Shown here in pieces: positions 40,718-49,175 of a DNA stretch of 64,000 bases; positions within the stretch are counted from its first letter, which is position 1; every line of letters starts with the position of its first letter. The stretch is from Jidongwangia harbinensis (GTDB lineage Bacteria > Actinomycetota > Actinomycetes > Mycobacteriales > Micromonosporaceae): positions 1-64,000 of the forward strand of contig NZ_JAIWNC010000051.1 of NCBI RefSeq assembly GCF_020216025.1. The letters are read 5' to 3'. The translations under genes and the position numbers were made by a program. The notes under the pieces were generated by a model. It made no database searches and was not told the DNA's origin. It was given only the letters and a program-made list of their open reading frames with translations.

Positions 40718-41935
40718 GTGCAAAACCAGACAACTAGTGACTCTTGGCAGCATCTTCTCGAAATGCCACCGAAGTCCTGGTGGGCTCGTCTTCCGTTCGC
40801 GGTCCGCATGGCTGCCGGCGGGAGCGCGCTCCTGGTGCTGATCGGCGGAGGCACCGCCGGCATCGCGGTTCTCACCGAGAACGAGACCCGCACCATCCAC
40901 CCGGCCGGACCGGCCGCGCCCGGCCGGATCGCGGTGATGCCACCGGCCGCGGCGGTCGCGGACACCCCGGTGCCGACCGAGCCCGGCGAGCCCGGCAAGT
41001 CCGGCACCGACGGCCGGACCGCCGACGACGCCGCGAACGCCGCGGTGGACCGGCGCACCTCCGACCAGGCGGACCGGACCGGGACCCGGGAGCCCCGCCG
41101 GCCGGTGAGCCGGGCCTCGCTCCCGGTCACCGCGGGCCAGCGCGCGCACAGCTCGGCCCAGCGCCCGTACGGCTCGGCCCAGCGCCCGCACAGCTCGGCC
41201 CAGCGTCCGGCCACCCCGGCCAAGCCGCCGGTCGCCCCGGCGCCGCCGGGCGCGCCGCGCGAACCCGAGGTCACCATGCGGACGGTCACCGAGACGCGGG
41301 CGATTCCGTATCGCACCCGGACGGTCCGTGACCCCCGGATGCGCCGCGGCGAGCGCCGGGTCCGGACGCCTGGAGTGACCGGCGAGGAGAAGCGGCGGTA
41401 CCTGGTGACGTACGCCGACGGGCGGGAGACCGGGCGCCGGCTCCTGGACTCCGTGGTGGCCCGGCAGCCGCAGCATCGGGTGGTCGCGTTCGGCACCCGG
41501 CGCGGTCTGAGCCACGACCGCCCGCGGGAGTGCCGCGAGGGACTGTGTTTCCCGATCGGGCGGGACGGCAACTGCGCGGAACCGGCGAATCCGGCCGAGC
41601 CGGAGCCGACCGCGAGCAAGGCGCCCCGCCCGAGCGAGCCGGTATCGGGCACGGCAAAACGCGATCCGGCGGCAAAACGCGATCCGGCGGCAAAACGCGA
41701 TCCGGCGGCGGGACGTGCCCCGGTGGCGGGACGTGGCTCAGCGGCGGGAAGCGATCCGGCGGCGGAAGGTGCCCCGGTGGCGGGACGCGGTCCGGCGGGA
41801 CGTGGCTCAGCGGCGGAACGCGGCCCAGCGGCGGGGCATGACCCAGCGGCGGGCGTGGCGCCCGACCGGGACGCCTACCTGCTGGAACCAGGCGACCTGG
41901 ACGGGCTCGGGCTGGACCCCACCGTGATCTGTTGA
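40718..41935 (+). CDS. Membrane-anchored G5-domain protein with repeat tail
   Basis: A 405-residue protein. One transmembrane helix lies near residues 32-52, a Pro/Ala/Thr-rich linker follows with 'RPHSSAQRP'-type repeats (about 145-165), and a G5 domain lies near residues 188-265 ('TVTETRAIPYRTRTVRDPRM', 'VRTPGVTGEEKRRYLVTY'). G5 domains bind N-acetylglucosamine polymers or zinc and occur in cell-wall hydrolases and adhesins. A pair of Cys in 'PRECREGLCFPIGRDGNC' follows. The last 130 residues are six-residue repeats (RDPAAK type) encoded by an 18-bp minisatellite. The start is GTG 40718. It probably sits at the cell surface. Confidence 0.8.
   Translation: MQNQTTSDSWQHLLEMPPKSWWARLPFAVRMAAGGSALLVLIGGGTAGIAVLTENETRTIHPAGPAAPGRIAVMPPAAAVADTPVPTEPGEPGKSGTDGRTADDAANAAVDRRTSDQADRTGTREPRRPVSRASLPVTAGQRAHSSAQRPYGSAQRPHSSAQRPATPAKPPVAPAPPGAPREPEVTMRTVTETRAIPYRTRTVRDPRMRRGERRVRTPGVTGEEKRRYLVTYADGRETGRRLLDSVVARQPQHRVVAFGTRRGLSHDRPRECREGLCFPIGRDGNCAEPANPAEPEPTASKAPRPSEPVSGTAKRDPAAKRDPAAKRDPAAGRAPVAGRGSAAGSDPAAEGAPVAGRGPAGRGSAAERGPAAGHDPAAGVAPDRDAYLLEPGDLDGLGLDPTVIC
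41653..41850. repeat. 18-bp minisatellite in the G5-protein gene
   Basis: Three perfect 18-bp units (GGCAAAACGCGATCCGGC) occupy 41653-41706, followed by about eight degenerate units with the same period to about 41850. They preserve the reading frame and encode a Pro/Ala/Gly/Arg hexapeptide repeat. Confidence 0.9.
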
Positions 41936-42212
41936 CCGGAGACGGGCCCCAGGGCCGGGACCGGGTCCGGGCCACGGTGGCCGGTGCGTTCCGCGCCGAT
42001 CCCGGCCACCACCACGAACCCGAGCCCGGCCACCGCGTACCCGGTCGGCACCTGATGCAGCGCCGCCACCAGGCCGATCAGCAGCGCGATCGCCGGTTCC
42101 AGGCTCATCGGCGATCGCATCTGGGCGCCCGTGCGGGCTTTGTCCGCCGGGTAGAAGCGTCGAACGGAACCGGCCTAAGCCATGATCACGTCACCCGCAA
42201 CGGGCAGATTGA
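41936..42212. other. Gap with transporter remnant
   Basis: No intact gene. The minus strand carries the decayed end of an EamA transporter (listed separately). The remaining 90 bases next to the NUDIX gene show nothing recognisable. Confidence 0.5.
41974..42120 (-). pseudogene. C-terminal remnant of an EamA/DMT transporter
   Basis: On the minus strand an open stretch reads 'MSLEPAIALLIGLVAALHQV' and 'PTGYAVAGLGFVVVAGIGAERTGHR' in part. This is the signature of the ninth and tenth helices of EamA/RhtA exporters, where 'MSLEPAxAAL.G' is nearly invariant. The preceding eight helices are missing. I infer a truncated pseudogene left by deletion. Confidence 0.65.
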
Positions 42213-42674
42213 CTACGTCGCGAGGAACTCCCTCAAGATCAGGCGGAGGTCAGCCGGGTGGAGGTTCAACACCTCGAACTGATCCGCGGTCGCCCACATC
42301 AGCTCGAAGCTGTTGTCCGGGCTGTTCTGCGCGGCTTCGGGGCCGGACAGCACGGGCACACCAGTGACGCCAACCATCTGGAAGTACTGAGCCGGACGGC
42401 CGTTGTGTTGCCCGAACCACAGTTGCCGGCCGACCTCGGCCCGCAGTTCGGTCTCCTCAGCAAGCTCTCGCACTGCCGCGACGGCGGCGCTCTCACCGTC
42501 CTCGACGTGACCGCCCGGCAGCACTGCATAGTGATGTCCCGGGCAGCGCGGGCCGGTCCAGCCACTGTCCTCGCACATGTCACAGTCCGAGGATGATGCG
42601 CCGCGGCGGAACCGCTTGATCAGCAACACTTGAGATCCTTCGGTCACGACCGCGACCGCGCGGGGAATCTTCAC
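42213..42674 (-). CDS. NUDIX hydrolase with Cys-rich insert
   Basis: A 153-residue NUDIX pyrophosphatase. The NUDIX box 'GGHVEDGESAAVAAVRELAE' followed by 'ETEL' lies near residue 55 and provides the metal-binding Glu residues. Before it, 'SDCDMCEDSGWTGPRCPGHH' contains three Cys and two His that could bind zinc, an unusual feature between the first strands. The substrate is not evident. GTG 42674 is chosen because the NUDIX fold starts with 'KIPRAVAVVTEGSQVLLI'; the frame is open to 42812. Confidence 0.82.
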   Translation of the reverse strand: MKIPRAVAVVTEGSQVLLIKRFRRGASSSDCDMCEDSGWTGPRCPGHHYAVLPGGHVEDGESAAVAAVRELAEETELRAEVGRQLWFGQHNGRPAQYFQMVGVTGVPVLSGPEAAQNSPDNSFELMWATADQFEVLNLHPADLRLILREFLAT

Positions 42675-42989
42675 CACAGGAGTATGCCGACCTCGTGGCC
42701 GGGTCGAACAAAGAGGTGCACGGGGAGGGAACCGTCTCGACCCGGCGGACAACTTTCGATGGCACGAATCCCTGCCGGGACACAGTTCACTGGCGAAGGA
42801 CAGCCGGATCAATCTGACCCCAGAACGTGGCTAACGCAATGAGCCGCGCTCGTCGATCACCCGAGTCGGGCTCGCCAAGAAGACGTCCGCCTCGGCCTGA
42901 CCATATGCCAGGTTGAGGGTGTCCGAAACGCGGAGAGTCAGGGCGGGAATTGCGGTGCGACGGCCCGCACCGTGCGGGAGGATGCCGCG
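42675..42989. other. Gap with a short orphan ORF fragment
   Basis: No intact gene. On the minus strand, 42834-42950 reads 'VSDTLNLAYGQAEADVF' then 'LASPTRVIDERGSLR' and stops; this loosely resembles the end of Scr1/DUF5753-type regulators, but I cannot support it. CCCGCA-CCG-TGCGGG (42964-42978) forms a hairpin overlapping the ribosome site of the next gene. Confidence 0.35.
42964..42981 (+). promoter_or_regulatory. Hairpin overlapping a ribosome-binding site
   Basis: CCCGCA (42964-42969) pairs with TGCGGG (42973-42978), and GGG of that stem is half of the GGGAGG ribosome site (42976-42981) for ATG 42990. Translation could be reduced until the stem opens. Confidence 0.4.
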
Positions 42990-43826
42990 ATGACGCTGAC
43001 CGAGGAGCGACTGCACGACCTGGCCGGGCGCATCATCGCGGTTCCCGGGGTGACCGGTGTGGTCCTCGGCGGCAGCCGCGCCCGCGGCGACCACACCCCG
43101 GACTCGGACACCGACCTGGGGCTGTACTACCGCCGCCCGCTCGACGTGGCCGCGCTGCGCGCCGCGGCCGGTGCCGTCGCCGGGGAGTCCGCGCGGCTCA
43201 CCGAGCCGGGTGGGTGGGGGCCGTGGGTGGACGGCGGCGGGTGGCTCACCGTGGACGGCGCGGCGGTCGACTGGATCTACCGCGACCTGGACCGGGTCCA
43301 GCGGGCGTGGCGGGACGCCACCGAGGGCCGGTACGAGTTCCACACCCAGGCCGGGCATCCGCTGGGCGTGCCGGACTTCGCGTACCCCGGGGAAGTGGCT
43401 CTCGGGGTGATCCTGGCCGACCCCACCGGCGAGCTGGCCGCGTTGCAGGAGCGTGCGCGGACCTATCCGCCGGCGTTGCGGGAGCGGCTGGTCTCCGGGC
43501 TGTGGGAGGCCGACTTCCTGGTCGGCCTGGCCCGCAAGGCAGTCTCCCGGGGCGACGCCGCCTACCTGGCCGGGTGCCTGTTCCGGCTGGTCGGGGTGTG
43601 CGTGCACGCGCTGCACGGCGCGGCCGGGCGCTGGCTGATCAACGAGAAGGGCGCGGTGGCCGCCGCGGACGCGCTGCCGGGTGCGCCGCAGCGGTTCCGG
43701 CAGCGGGTGGCGGAGGTGTTCGCCCGGCTGGACGGTGACCCGGTGCACCTGTCCGGTGCGCTGGACACGGCCGCGGACCTGGTTCTGGACACCGCCGACG
43801 CGTGCGCCATGATGTCGTCCAGATGA
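42990..43826 (+). CDS. Nucleotidyltransferase-fold protein
   Basis: A 278-residue protein with an N-terminal nucleotidyltransferase domain: 'VPGVTGVVLGGSRARGDHTP' followed by 'DSDTDLGLYYRRP' is the GS-x-DxD signature of the pol-beta superfamily, near residue 30. 'DWIYRDLDRVQRAW' supplies the third acidic position near residue 90. The C-terminal 150 residues are helical, like kanamycin-nucleotidyltransferase-type or MNT/HEPN-linked proteins. Possible roles are nucleotidylation of an antibiotic or protein. GGGAGG lies eight bases before ATG 42990. No HEPN partner is next to it. Confidence 0.85.
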   Translation: MTLTEERLHDLAGRIIAVPGVTGVVLGGSRARGDHTPDSDTDLGLYYRRPLDVAALRAAAGAVAGESARLTEPGGWGPWVDGGGWLTVDGAAVDWIYRDLDRVQRAWRDATEGRYEFHTQAGHPLGVPDFAYPGEVALGVILADPTGELAALQERARTYPPALRERLVSGLWEADFLVGLARKAVSRGDAAYLAGCLFRLVGVCVHALHGAAGRWLINEKGAVAAADALPGAPQRFRQRVAEVFARLDGDPVHLSGALDTAADLVLDTADACAMMSSR

Positions 43827-43861
43827 CTTCCGCCGCAGGGCGGAACCGGTCAGGAGGCACC

Positions 43862-44599
43862 GTGACGGCCGACGAACCCACCATCCTGGCGACCAGTGCG
43901 AGCTTCCGGCCCGGCGGGTCCGGGCCGATGTCGATGCGACCGGGACCGATCCACCACCTCGCCGCCGAGTTGGCGAACGCGGTCGAGGCGCCGAGGATCT
44001 GTGTGCTGAACCAGGCCACCGGCGACCCGGAGGCGCGGATCGGCGCCACCTACGCGGCGTTCGCCGGCACCCGGTTCCGCGCGTCGCACCTGCAGCTGTT
44101 CCCGATGCCGAACGTCGAGGACATCCGCGCGCACCTGCTGGCCCAGGACATCATCTGGGTGGGCGGTGGCAGCGTGGCCAACCTGTGCGCGGTCTGGCGG
44201 GTGCACGGCCTGGACCGGATTCTGCACGAGGCCTGGCAGGCCGGTGTGGTGCTCGGCGGCGTCTCGGCCGGCTCGATCTGCTGGCACGTGGGCGGCAGCA
44301 CGGACAGCTTCGGGCTGCGGTTGCGCGGGTTCACCGACGGGCTGGGCTGGCTGCCGTACAGCAACGGCGTGCACTACGACGCGGAGGAACAGCGCCGGCC
44401 GATGATGCACCAGCTGATCGCGGACGGCACGCTGCCGGATGGCTACGCCACCGACGACGGCGCGGGGCTGGTCTATCGCGGCACCCGGCTGGCCGAGGTG
44501 GTGGCGGACCGGGACGGACCACGGGGGTACGAACTCAGGCGGGCAGCGGACGGCTCGGTGACCGAGACGCCGCTGCCCACCCGGGTCCTGTCTTACTGA
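43862..44599 (+). CDS. Peptidase E (S51, class I glutamine-amidotransferase-like)
   Basis: A 245-residue cytosolic peptidase of family S51, which cleaves Asp-X dipeptides or cyanophycin fragments. The nucleophile Ser lies in 'GVVLGGVSAGSICWHVGG' near residue 140 (elbow G-x-S-A-G), and 'QDIIWVGGGSVANLCAVWR' near residue 100 and 'DDGAGLVYRGTRLAEV' near residue 205 carry other conserved parts. AGGAGG (43852-43857) precedes GTG 43862. It lies 35 bases after the nucleotidyltransferase gene, probably cotranscribed. Its stop overlaps by seven bases the 3' end of the convergent ThuA gene. Confidence 0.92.
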   Translation: MTADEPTILATSASFRPGGSGPMSMRPGPIHHLAAELANAVEAPRICVLNQATGDPEARIGATYAAFAGTRFRASHLQLFPMPNVEDIRAHLLAQDIIWVGGGSVANLCAVWRVHGLDRILHEAWQAGVVLGGVSAGSICWHVGGSTDSFGLRLRGFTDGLGWLPYSNGVHYDAEEQRRPMMHQLIADGTLPDGYATDDGAGLVYRGTRLAEVVADRDGPRGYELRRAADGSVTETPLPTRVLSY

Positions 44600-46281
44600 G
44601 CGGGCAGCACCCACTTCTGGTTCGCGGCGCCCAGGCAGTCCCAGATGTGGATCTGCTGGCCGTCGGCCGGGTTGTTCTGGCTCACGTCGAGGCACCGCCC
44701 CGACTGCGGGTTCCGGATCGTGCCGTTGGCCTGCGCCGACCAGAGCTGGGCCCCGCTGTTGTTGCACGTGTACAGCTGGGTCCGGGTGCCGTTGCCGGTT
44801 CCGCCGCCGGCCACGTCGAGGCACTTGCCGAGCGCCTTGATCGTGCTGTTCGGGGTGACCGTCCAGGTCTGCGCGGCGCTGCGGTTGCAGGTGTACAGCT
44901 GCACCTTGGTGCCGTCGGCGCTGTTGCCGCCGGCCACGTCCAGGCACTTGCCGGCCAGCCCGGTGACCGGGCCGGTCCGGGTGACCGGGTCGGGGCCGGT
45001 TCCGCCGCCCAGTTCCTTGATCCGGATGTTGCGGAAGGACGCCTCGTCGCCGTCGCCGTGGTTCTGGATGCCGATGTGGCCGGCGAGCGACCGTACCGGA
45101 TCGGTGTTGGTGTAGTCGTTGATCTTGACGCCGTTGAGGAGGACCTGCAGACGCTCGCCCTCGACCAGGATCTCGTAGGTGTTCCATTCGCCGGGCGGGT
45201 TCAGCGCGGCGTCGCGGGCCGCAATGTCCGCGGACCTGAAGCCGTAGACGGCGCCGGTGGTGCGGTCCGCCGCGTCGGTGGCGTCGATCTGGATCTCGTA
45301 CCCGTTGTCCACCGCGGACCACGGGTCGCTGGACGGCGGGAAGCCGATGAACACGCCGGTGTTGTCGTCGCCGGCCAGCCGCCAGTCCAGCTTGAGCGAG
45401 TAGTTGGTGAACTGCTTGGCCTGGTACCAGTACAGCCCCATGCCGCCGGTCGAGGTGAGCGTGGCGTCGGTGTTGGTGAAGCTGCCCGGGCCGGCCTGGG
45501 TCCAGCCGGTGGTGGCGCCGTTGTACAGCGCCGTGTACCCGGTCTCCGGCCGGCAGTCGGCGTGCGCCTGTCCGGCCGCGTACCGGATGCCGCCCAGCAG
45601 GTGCTGCCGGAAGGCCTGGTCCGCGTACGACTGCTGGGTGTGGCCGCCGCCGGTGTAGAACGACCGGCCGCCGGCGTACGACTTGCACCAGGCGTGCGGG
45701 TGGTCGGCGCCCATCCCGCCGCCGGAGTACGTCGACTCGTCCAGCGACGCCAGCACGTGCGCGGTGGAGCGGGCGTTGGTGCGGTAGTTGTACCACTCGT
45801 CGGTACGGTTCCAGCGCTGCGGCAGGTGCGTGGTGGCGGCGTGCGCCCGGTCCTCCACCACCACGTCGGCCGGCTGGATCGCCGGGTGTGAGGCGAAGTA
45901 CGCGCCGACCAGGTCGCCGTAGAACGGCCAGTCGTACTCGGTGTCGGCGGCCGAGTGCACGCCGACGTAGCCGCGGCCGCTGCGGATGTACGACTCGAAC
46001 GCGCTCTGCTGGGTGGCGTTGAGGACGTCGCCGGTGGTGTTGAGGAAGATCACCGCCTCGTAGCCGGCCAGGTTCGCGGGGGTGAACGCGGCCGGGTCCT
46101 CGGTGGCGGTCACGGTGAACCCGTGTGCCGCGCCGAGTTCCCGGACGGCCTGGGTGCCCACCGCGATCGAGTCGTGCCGGAACCCGGCCGTGCGGGAGAA
46201 GACCAGGACGTCGTACGGGTCGTCGGCGGCGACCACCGGCGCGGGTAGCAGGACCAGGGCAGCGAGCAGGTTCGCGATCAT
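44593..46281 (-). CDS. Secreted ThuA + DUF1080 + ricin-lectin protein
   Basis: A 562-residue exported protein. A signal peptide covers residues 1-20, and a ThuA (trehalose-utilisation, glutamine-amidotransferase-like) domain runs from about 22 to 240 ('VLVFSRTAGFRHDSIAVG', 'FLNTTGDVLNATQQSAFESY', 'GYVGVHSAADTEYDWPFYG'). A DUF1080 domain (3-keto-disaccharide hydrolase, LamG-like) runs from about 250 to 420 ('TALYNGATTGWTQAG', 'LKLDWRLAGDDNTGVFIGF'), and a ricin B-type lectin with three QxW units from about 430 to 562. ThuA and DUF1080 proteins act on 3-keto-sugars made by dehydrogenases. ATG 46281 overlaps the stop of the upstream gene (ATGA), so the pair is coupled. Confidence 0.93.
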   Translation of the reverse strand: MIANLLAALVLLPAPVVAADDPYDVLVFSRTAGFRHDSIAVGTQAVRELGAAHGFTVTATEDPAAFTPANLAGYEAVIFLNTTGDVLNATQQSAFESYIRSGRGYVGVHSAADTEYDWPFYGDLVGAYFASHPAIQPADVVVEDRAHAATTHLPQRWNRTDEWYNYRTNARSTAHVLASLDESTYSGGGMGADHPHAWCKSYAGGRSFYTGGGHTQQSYADQAFRQHLLGGIRYAAGQAHADCRPETGYTALYNGATTGWTQAGPGSFTNTDATLTSTGGMGLYWYQAKQFTNYSLKLDWRLAGDDNTGVFIGFPPSSDPWSAVDNGYEIQIDATDAADRTTGAVYGFRSADIAARDAALNPPGEWNTYEILVEGERLQVLLNGVKINDYTNTDPVRSLAGHIGIQNHGDGDEASFRNIRIKELGGGTGPDPVTRTGPVTGLAGKCLDVAGGNSADGTKVQLYTCNRSAAQTWTVTPNSTIKALGKCLDVAGGGTGNGTRTQLYTCNNSGAQLWSAQANGTIRNPQSGRCLDVSQNNPADGQQIHIWDCLGAANQKWVLPAQ

Positions 46282-49067
46282 GGCAGCGTCCACTTCTGGT
46301 TGGCGGCCGCCAGGCAGTCCCAGATGTGGATCTGCTGGCCGTCGGCGGAGTTTTGCTGGCTGACGTCGAGGCAGCGCCCCGACTGCGGGTTGCGTACCGT
46401 GCCGTCCGGTTGGGCGGCCCAGTTCTGGGCGGCGCTGTTGTTGCACGTGTAGAGCTGGACCAGGGTGCCGTTGCCGGTGGCACCGCCGGCCACGTCGAGG
46501 CACTTGCCGAGCGCCTTGATCGTGCTGTTCGGGGTGACCGTCCAGGTCTGTGCGGCGCTGGAGTTGCAGGTGTAGAGCTGGATCTTGGTGCCGTCGGCGC
46601 TGTTGCCGCCGGACACGTCCAGGCACTTGCCGGCCAGCCCGACGATCGGGCCGGTTCGGCCGCCGAGCGTGAACGCGTCCAGGTCGTACAGCGCGCCGGC
46701 ACCGCCGGTGAAGGTCAGGTACAGCGTGGTGGTGCCGGCCGGGGCGCCGGAGAGCGTGCCGCCGACCGTGGTGAACGTGTCCCAGCTTCCGGTGCTCGGC
46801 ACGGCCGCCGAACCGAGCACGGTGCCGGTCGGCGAGCCGGCCCGTACCTGCAGCGTGCCGCCCACGCCGGCCGAGGACGCACGCGCCGAGAAGGACGTCG
46901 CGTCGCCCAGCCGGTACGGCTCGAACGCGATCCAGTCGCCGTTGTTGATGTCCCCGACGGTACGGCCGCCCTCGGCCGTGCCCTTGGTGAACGTGTTGAC
47001 ACCGGAGGCGGCGGTGAAGTGCTCGGCCTGCCGGTGCCGCGGCTGCAGCTTGTGCTGGGCGTGGGTGACCAGGCCGCCCCTGTCGGTGTACTCGGCGTCG
47101 AACACCGCGAAGATGTTCGCCGCGTCGTCGTGCTCACCGTCGACCGGAATGGTGATCGAGCCGGAGCAGCCGTTCACCGAGGTGATCTGGTGGCCGTGGT
47201 TGTCGTGGCCCAGCACGTACGTCATCTTGGCTCGCGCGCAGTCGATCGTGCCGTCCTCCGGGTCGGTGACGGTGAAGCGGAACGGGACCGTGTCGCCGTA
47301 CGAGAACAACTGGCCGTTGCCCGGCGAGGTGATGGTGACCGTGGGCGCGGTGTTGCCGACGCCGATCTGCACACTTGCCGTACCGGTCGCGCCCTCCGGG
47401 TCGGTGACCGTGAGCGTCGCGGAGTACGTACCGTTGGCGGTGTAGGTCTTCGTCGGGTTCGCCGCCGTCGAGGTGGTGCCGTCGCCGAACGCCCACGAGT
47501 GGCGCAGCGTGCCACCCTCCGGATCGGACGAACCCGCGGACGAGAACGCCACGGTCAGCGGCGCCTGCCCGGACGTCCGGTTGGCGGCGGCCACCGCGGT
47601 CGGGGCCCGGTTGGCGCCGGCCAGGTAGTCGAACCGGTAGAGCGCGGAGTTGGCGTCGCCGTTGAAGTACCCGGTGCCGTAGTCCAGGACGTACAGCGCG
47701 CCGTCGGGGCCGAACGCGGAGTCCATCACCTGCTTGCCGTTCCACGGGAAGTTGGAAATCTCGCCCACCGAGCCGTCCGCGTTCACGTGGATCGGCTTGA
47801 TCCAGCCGCGGCCCAGCTCACCGGCGAAGAAATGCCCGTCCAGCGACTGTGGAAACTTGGTGGGGGAGGTCGACGCGGCGTTGTACCGGTACACCGGGCC
47901 GGCCATCGGCGACTCCGAGCCGCCACCGAACTCGGGCGGGGTGCCGGCGTCGCCCGCGTACCGGATCCAGGCCGCGCGCGCCGGCGGCAGGGTGGCCTGG
48001 CCGGTGTTGCGGAACGAGTTGTTGGCCGGCCCGCCGGTGCAGTTGTACTTCCCGCCGCCGGTGGCGTTGGCGAAGTTCCACTCGTTGTAGGTCTCGGCGG
48101 TGGTGTTCGTGCCGGTGCAGTACGGCCAGCCGTAGTTGCCCGGGCTGGGAATCCGGTTGAACTCCACCTGGCCGCTGGGCCCGCGGCCGGCGCTGCTGGT
48201 ACCCGCGTCCGGCCCGTAGTCGCCGAGGTACACGACGCCGGTGGCCTTGTCGACGGTCATCCGGAACGGGTTGCGGAACCCCATCGCGTAGATCTCCGGC
48301 CGGGTGTTCGGCGTGCCGGGGGCGAACAGGTTCCCGGCCGGGACGGAGTACGTCCCGTTCGCGTTCACCTTGATGCGCAGCACCTTGCCGCGGAGGTCGT
48401 TGGTGTTGCCGGCGCTGCGCTGGGCGTCGAACCCGGGGTTGCGGTCGGTCCGCTCGTCCAGCGGGGCGTAGCCGGCCGAGTCGAACGGGTTGGTGTCGTC
48501 GCCGGTGGACAGGTAGAGGTTCCCGGCCGCGTCGAAGTCGATGTCGCCGCCGACGTGGCAGCACAGGCCGCGGTCGGCCGGCACGTCCAGGACGTCGACC
48601 CTGCTGCCGGTGTTGAGCGTGAAGTCGGCGTTGAGGGTGAACCGGGAGAGCCGGTTGACGCCCTGCCAGGCGGAGAAGTTCGTGCCGGTGGCCGGGGCGT
48701 CGCCGGCCGGCGTGGACAGCGGCGGGGCGTAGTAGAGGTAGATCTGCCGGTTGGTGGCGAAGCCGGGGTCGATGCCGACGCCCTGCAGGCCCTCCTCGTC
48801 GTGGGTGTAGACGGCGACCGTGCCGATCACGGTGGTGGTGCCGGCGGCGTCGGTGCGCCGCAGCGTGCCGTTGCGGGCGGTGTGCAGGACCGAGCGGTCG
48901 GGCAGCACCGCGATGGTCATCGGCTCGCCCACCTCGGCCTCCCCCTTGGCGAGGGTGACCTGCTGGAAGTCGGCCGGGACGACCGGGTGGGCCTGTGCTG
49001 CCGGCGGAACGGCGACGATCGCCGTGGCCAGCAGGAGTAACGAGCCGAGGAGACGTTTTCTGGGCAT
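46278..49067 (-). CDS. Secreted sugar-dehydrogenase propeller with PKD, CBM6 and ricin domains
   Basis: A 929-residue exported multidomain enzyme. Signal peptide about 1-26; a glucose/sorbosone-dehydrogenase (PQQ-type) beta propeller about 35-475 ('VTLAKGEAEVGEPMTIAVLP', 'YTHDEEGLQGVGIDPGFATN', 'CCHVGGDIDFDAAGNLYLST', 'VLDYGTGYFNGDANSALYRF'); a PKD domain about 480-565 ('SWAFGDGTTSTAANPTKTYT'); an Ig-like stretch to about 680; a CBM6 domain about 680-800 ('VGDINNGDWIAFEPYRL'); and a ricin lectin about 805-929 with three QxW repeats. It should oxidise sugars at the cell surface and bind glycans. No PQQ synthesis genes are in the window. ATG 49067 is preceded by a GTTAC/GTAAC operator candidate. 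Confidence 0.93.
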   Translation of the reverse strand: MPRKRLLGSLLLLATAIVAVPPAAQAHPVVPADFQQVTLAKGEAEVGEPMTIAVLPDRSVLHTARNGTLRRTDAAGTTTVIGTVAVYTHDEEGLQGVGIDPGFATNRQIYLYYAPPLSTPAGDAPATGTNFSAWQGVNRLSRFTLNADFTLNTGSRVDVLDVPADRGLCCHVGGDIDFDAAGNLYLSTGDDTNPFDSAGYAPLDERTDRNPGFDAQRSAGNTNDLRGKVLRIKVNANGTYSVPAGNLFAPGTPNTRPEIYAMGFRNPFRMTVDKATGVVYLGDYGPDAGTSSAGRGPSGQVEFNRIPSPGNYGWPYCTGTNTTAETYNEWNFANATGGGKYNCTGGPANNSFRNTGQATLPPARAAWIRYAGDAGTPPEFGGGSESPMAGPVYRYNAASTSPTKFPQSLDGHFFAGELGRGWIKPIHVNADGSVGEISNFPWNGKQVMDSAFGPDGALYVLDYGTGYFNGDANSALYRFDYLAGANRAPTAVAAANRTSGQAPLTVAFSSAGSSDPEGGTLRHSWAFGDGTTSTAANPTKTYTANGTYSATLTVTDPEGATGTASVQIGVGNTAPTVTITSPGNGQLFSYGDTVPFRFTVTDPEDGTIDCARAKMTYVLGHDNHGHQITSVNGCSGSITIPVDGEHDDAANIFAVFDAEYTDRGGLVTHAQHKLQPRHRQAEHFTAASGVNTFTKGTAEGGRTVGDINNGDWIAFEPYRLGDATSFSARASSAGVGGTLQVRAGSPTGTVLGSAAVPSTGSWDTFTTVGGTLSGAPAGTTTLYLTFTGGAGALYDLDAFTLGGRTGPIVGLAGKCLDVSGGNSADGTKIQLYTCNSSAAQTWTVTPNSTIKALGKCLDVAGGATGNGTLVQLYTCNNSAAQNWAAQPDGTVRNPQSGRCLDVSQQNSADGQQIHIWDCLAAANQKWTLP

Positions 49068-49175
49068 GGCGAACTAGCCCCTTTCCTGACTGGGGATTGC
49101 CAGGTGGGCTACCTTGCGCCGATACGCCGAGCCCTGGCCGGGGGATGGGGGATGCGGCCCGGGGATGACCGCGCT

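Noticed and set aside
42834..42950. C-terminal fragment of a DUF5753/Scr1-type regulator
   Set aside because: Only about 33 residues with a loose pattern; too short to support an annotation.
46125..49040. 971-residue plus-strand frame opposite the sugar dehydrogenase
   Set aside because: Composition is Arg/Gly/Val shadow of the real minus-strand gene; no domain and no ribosome site.
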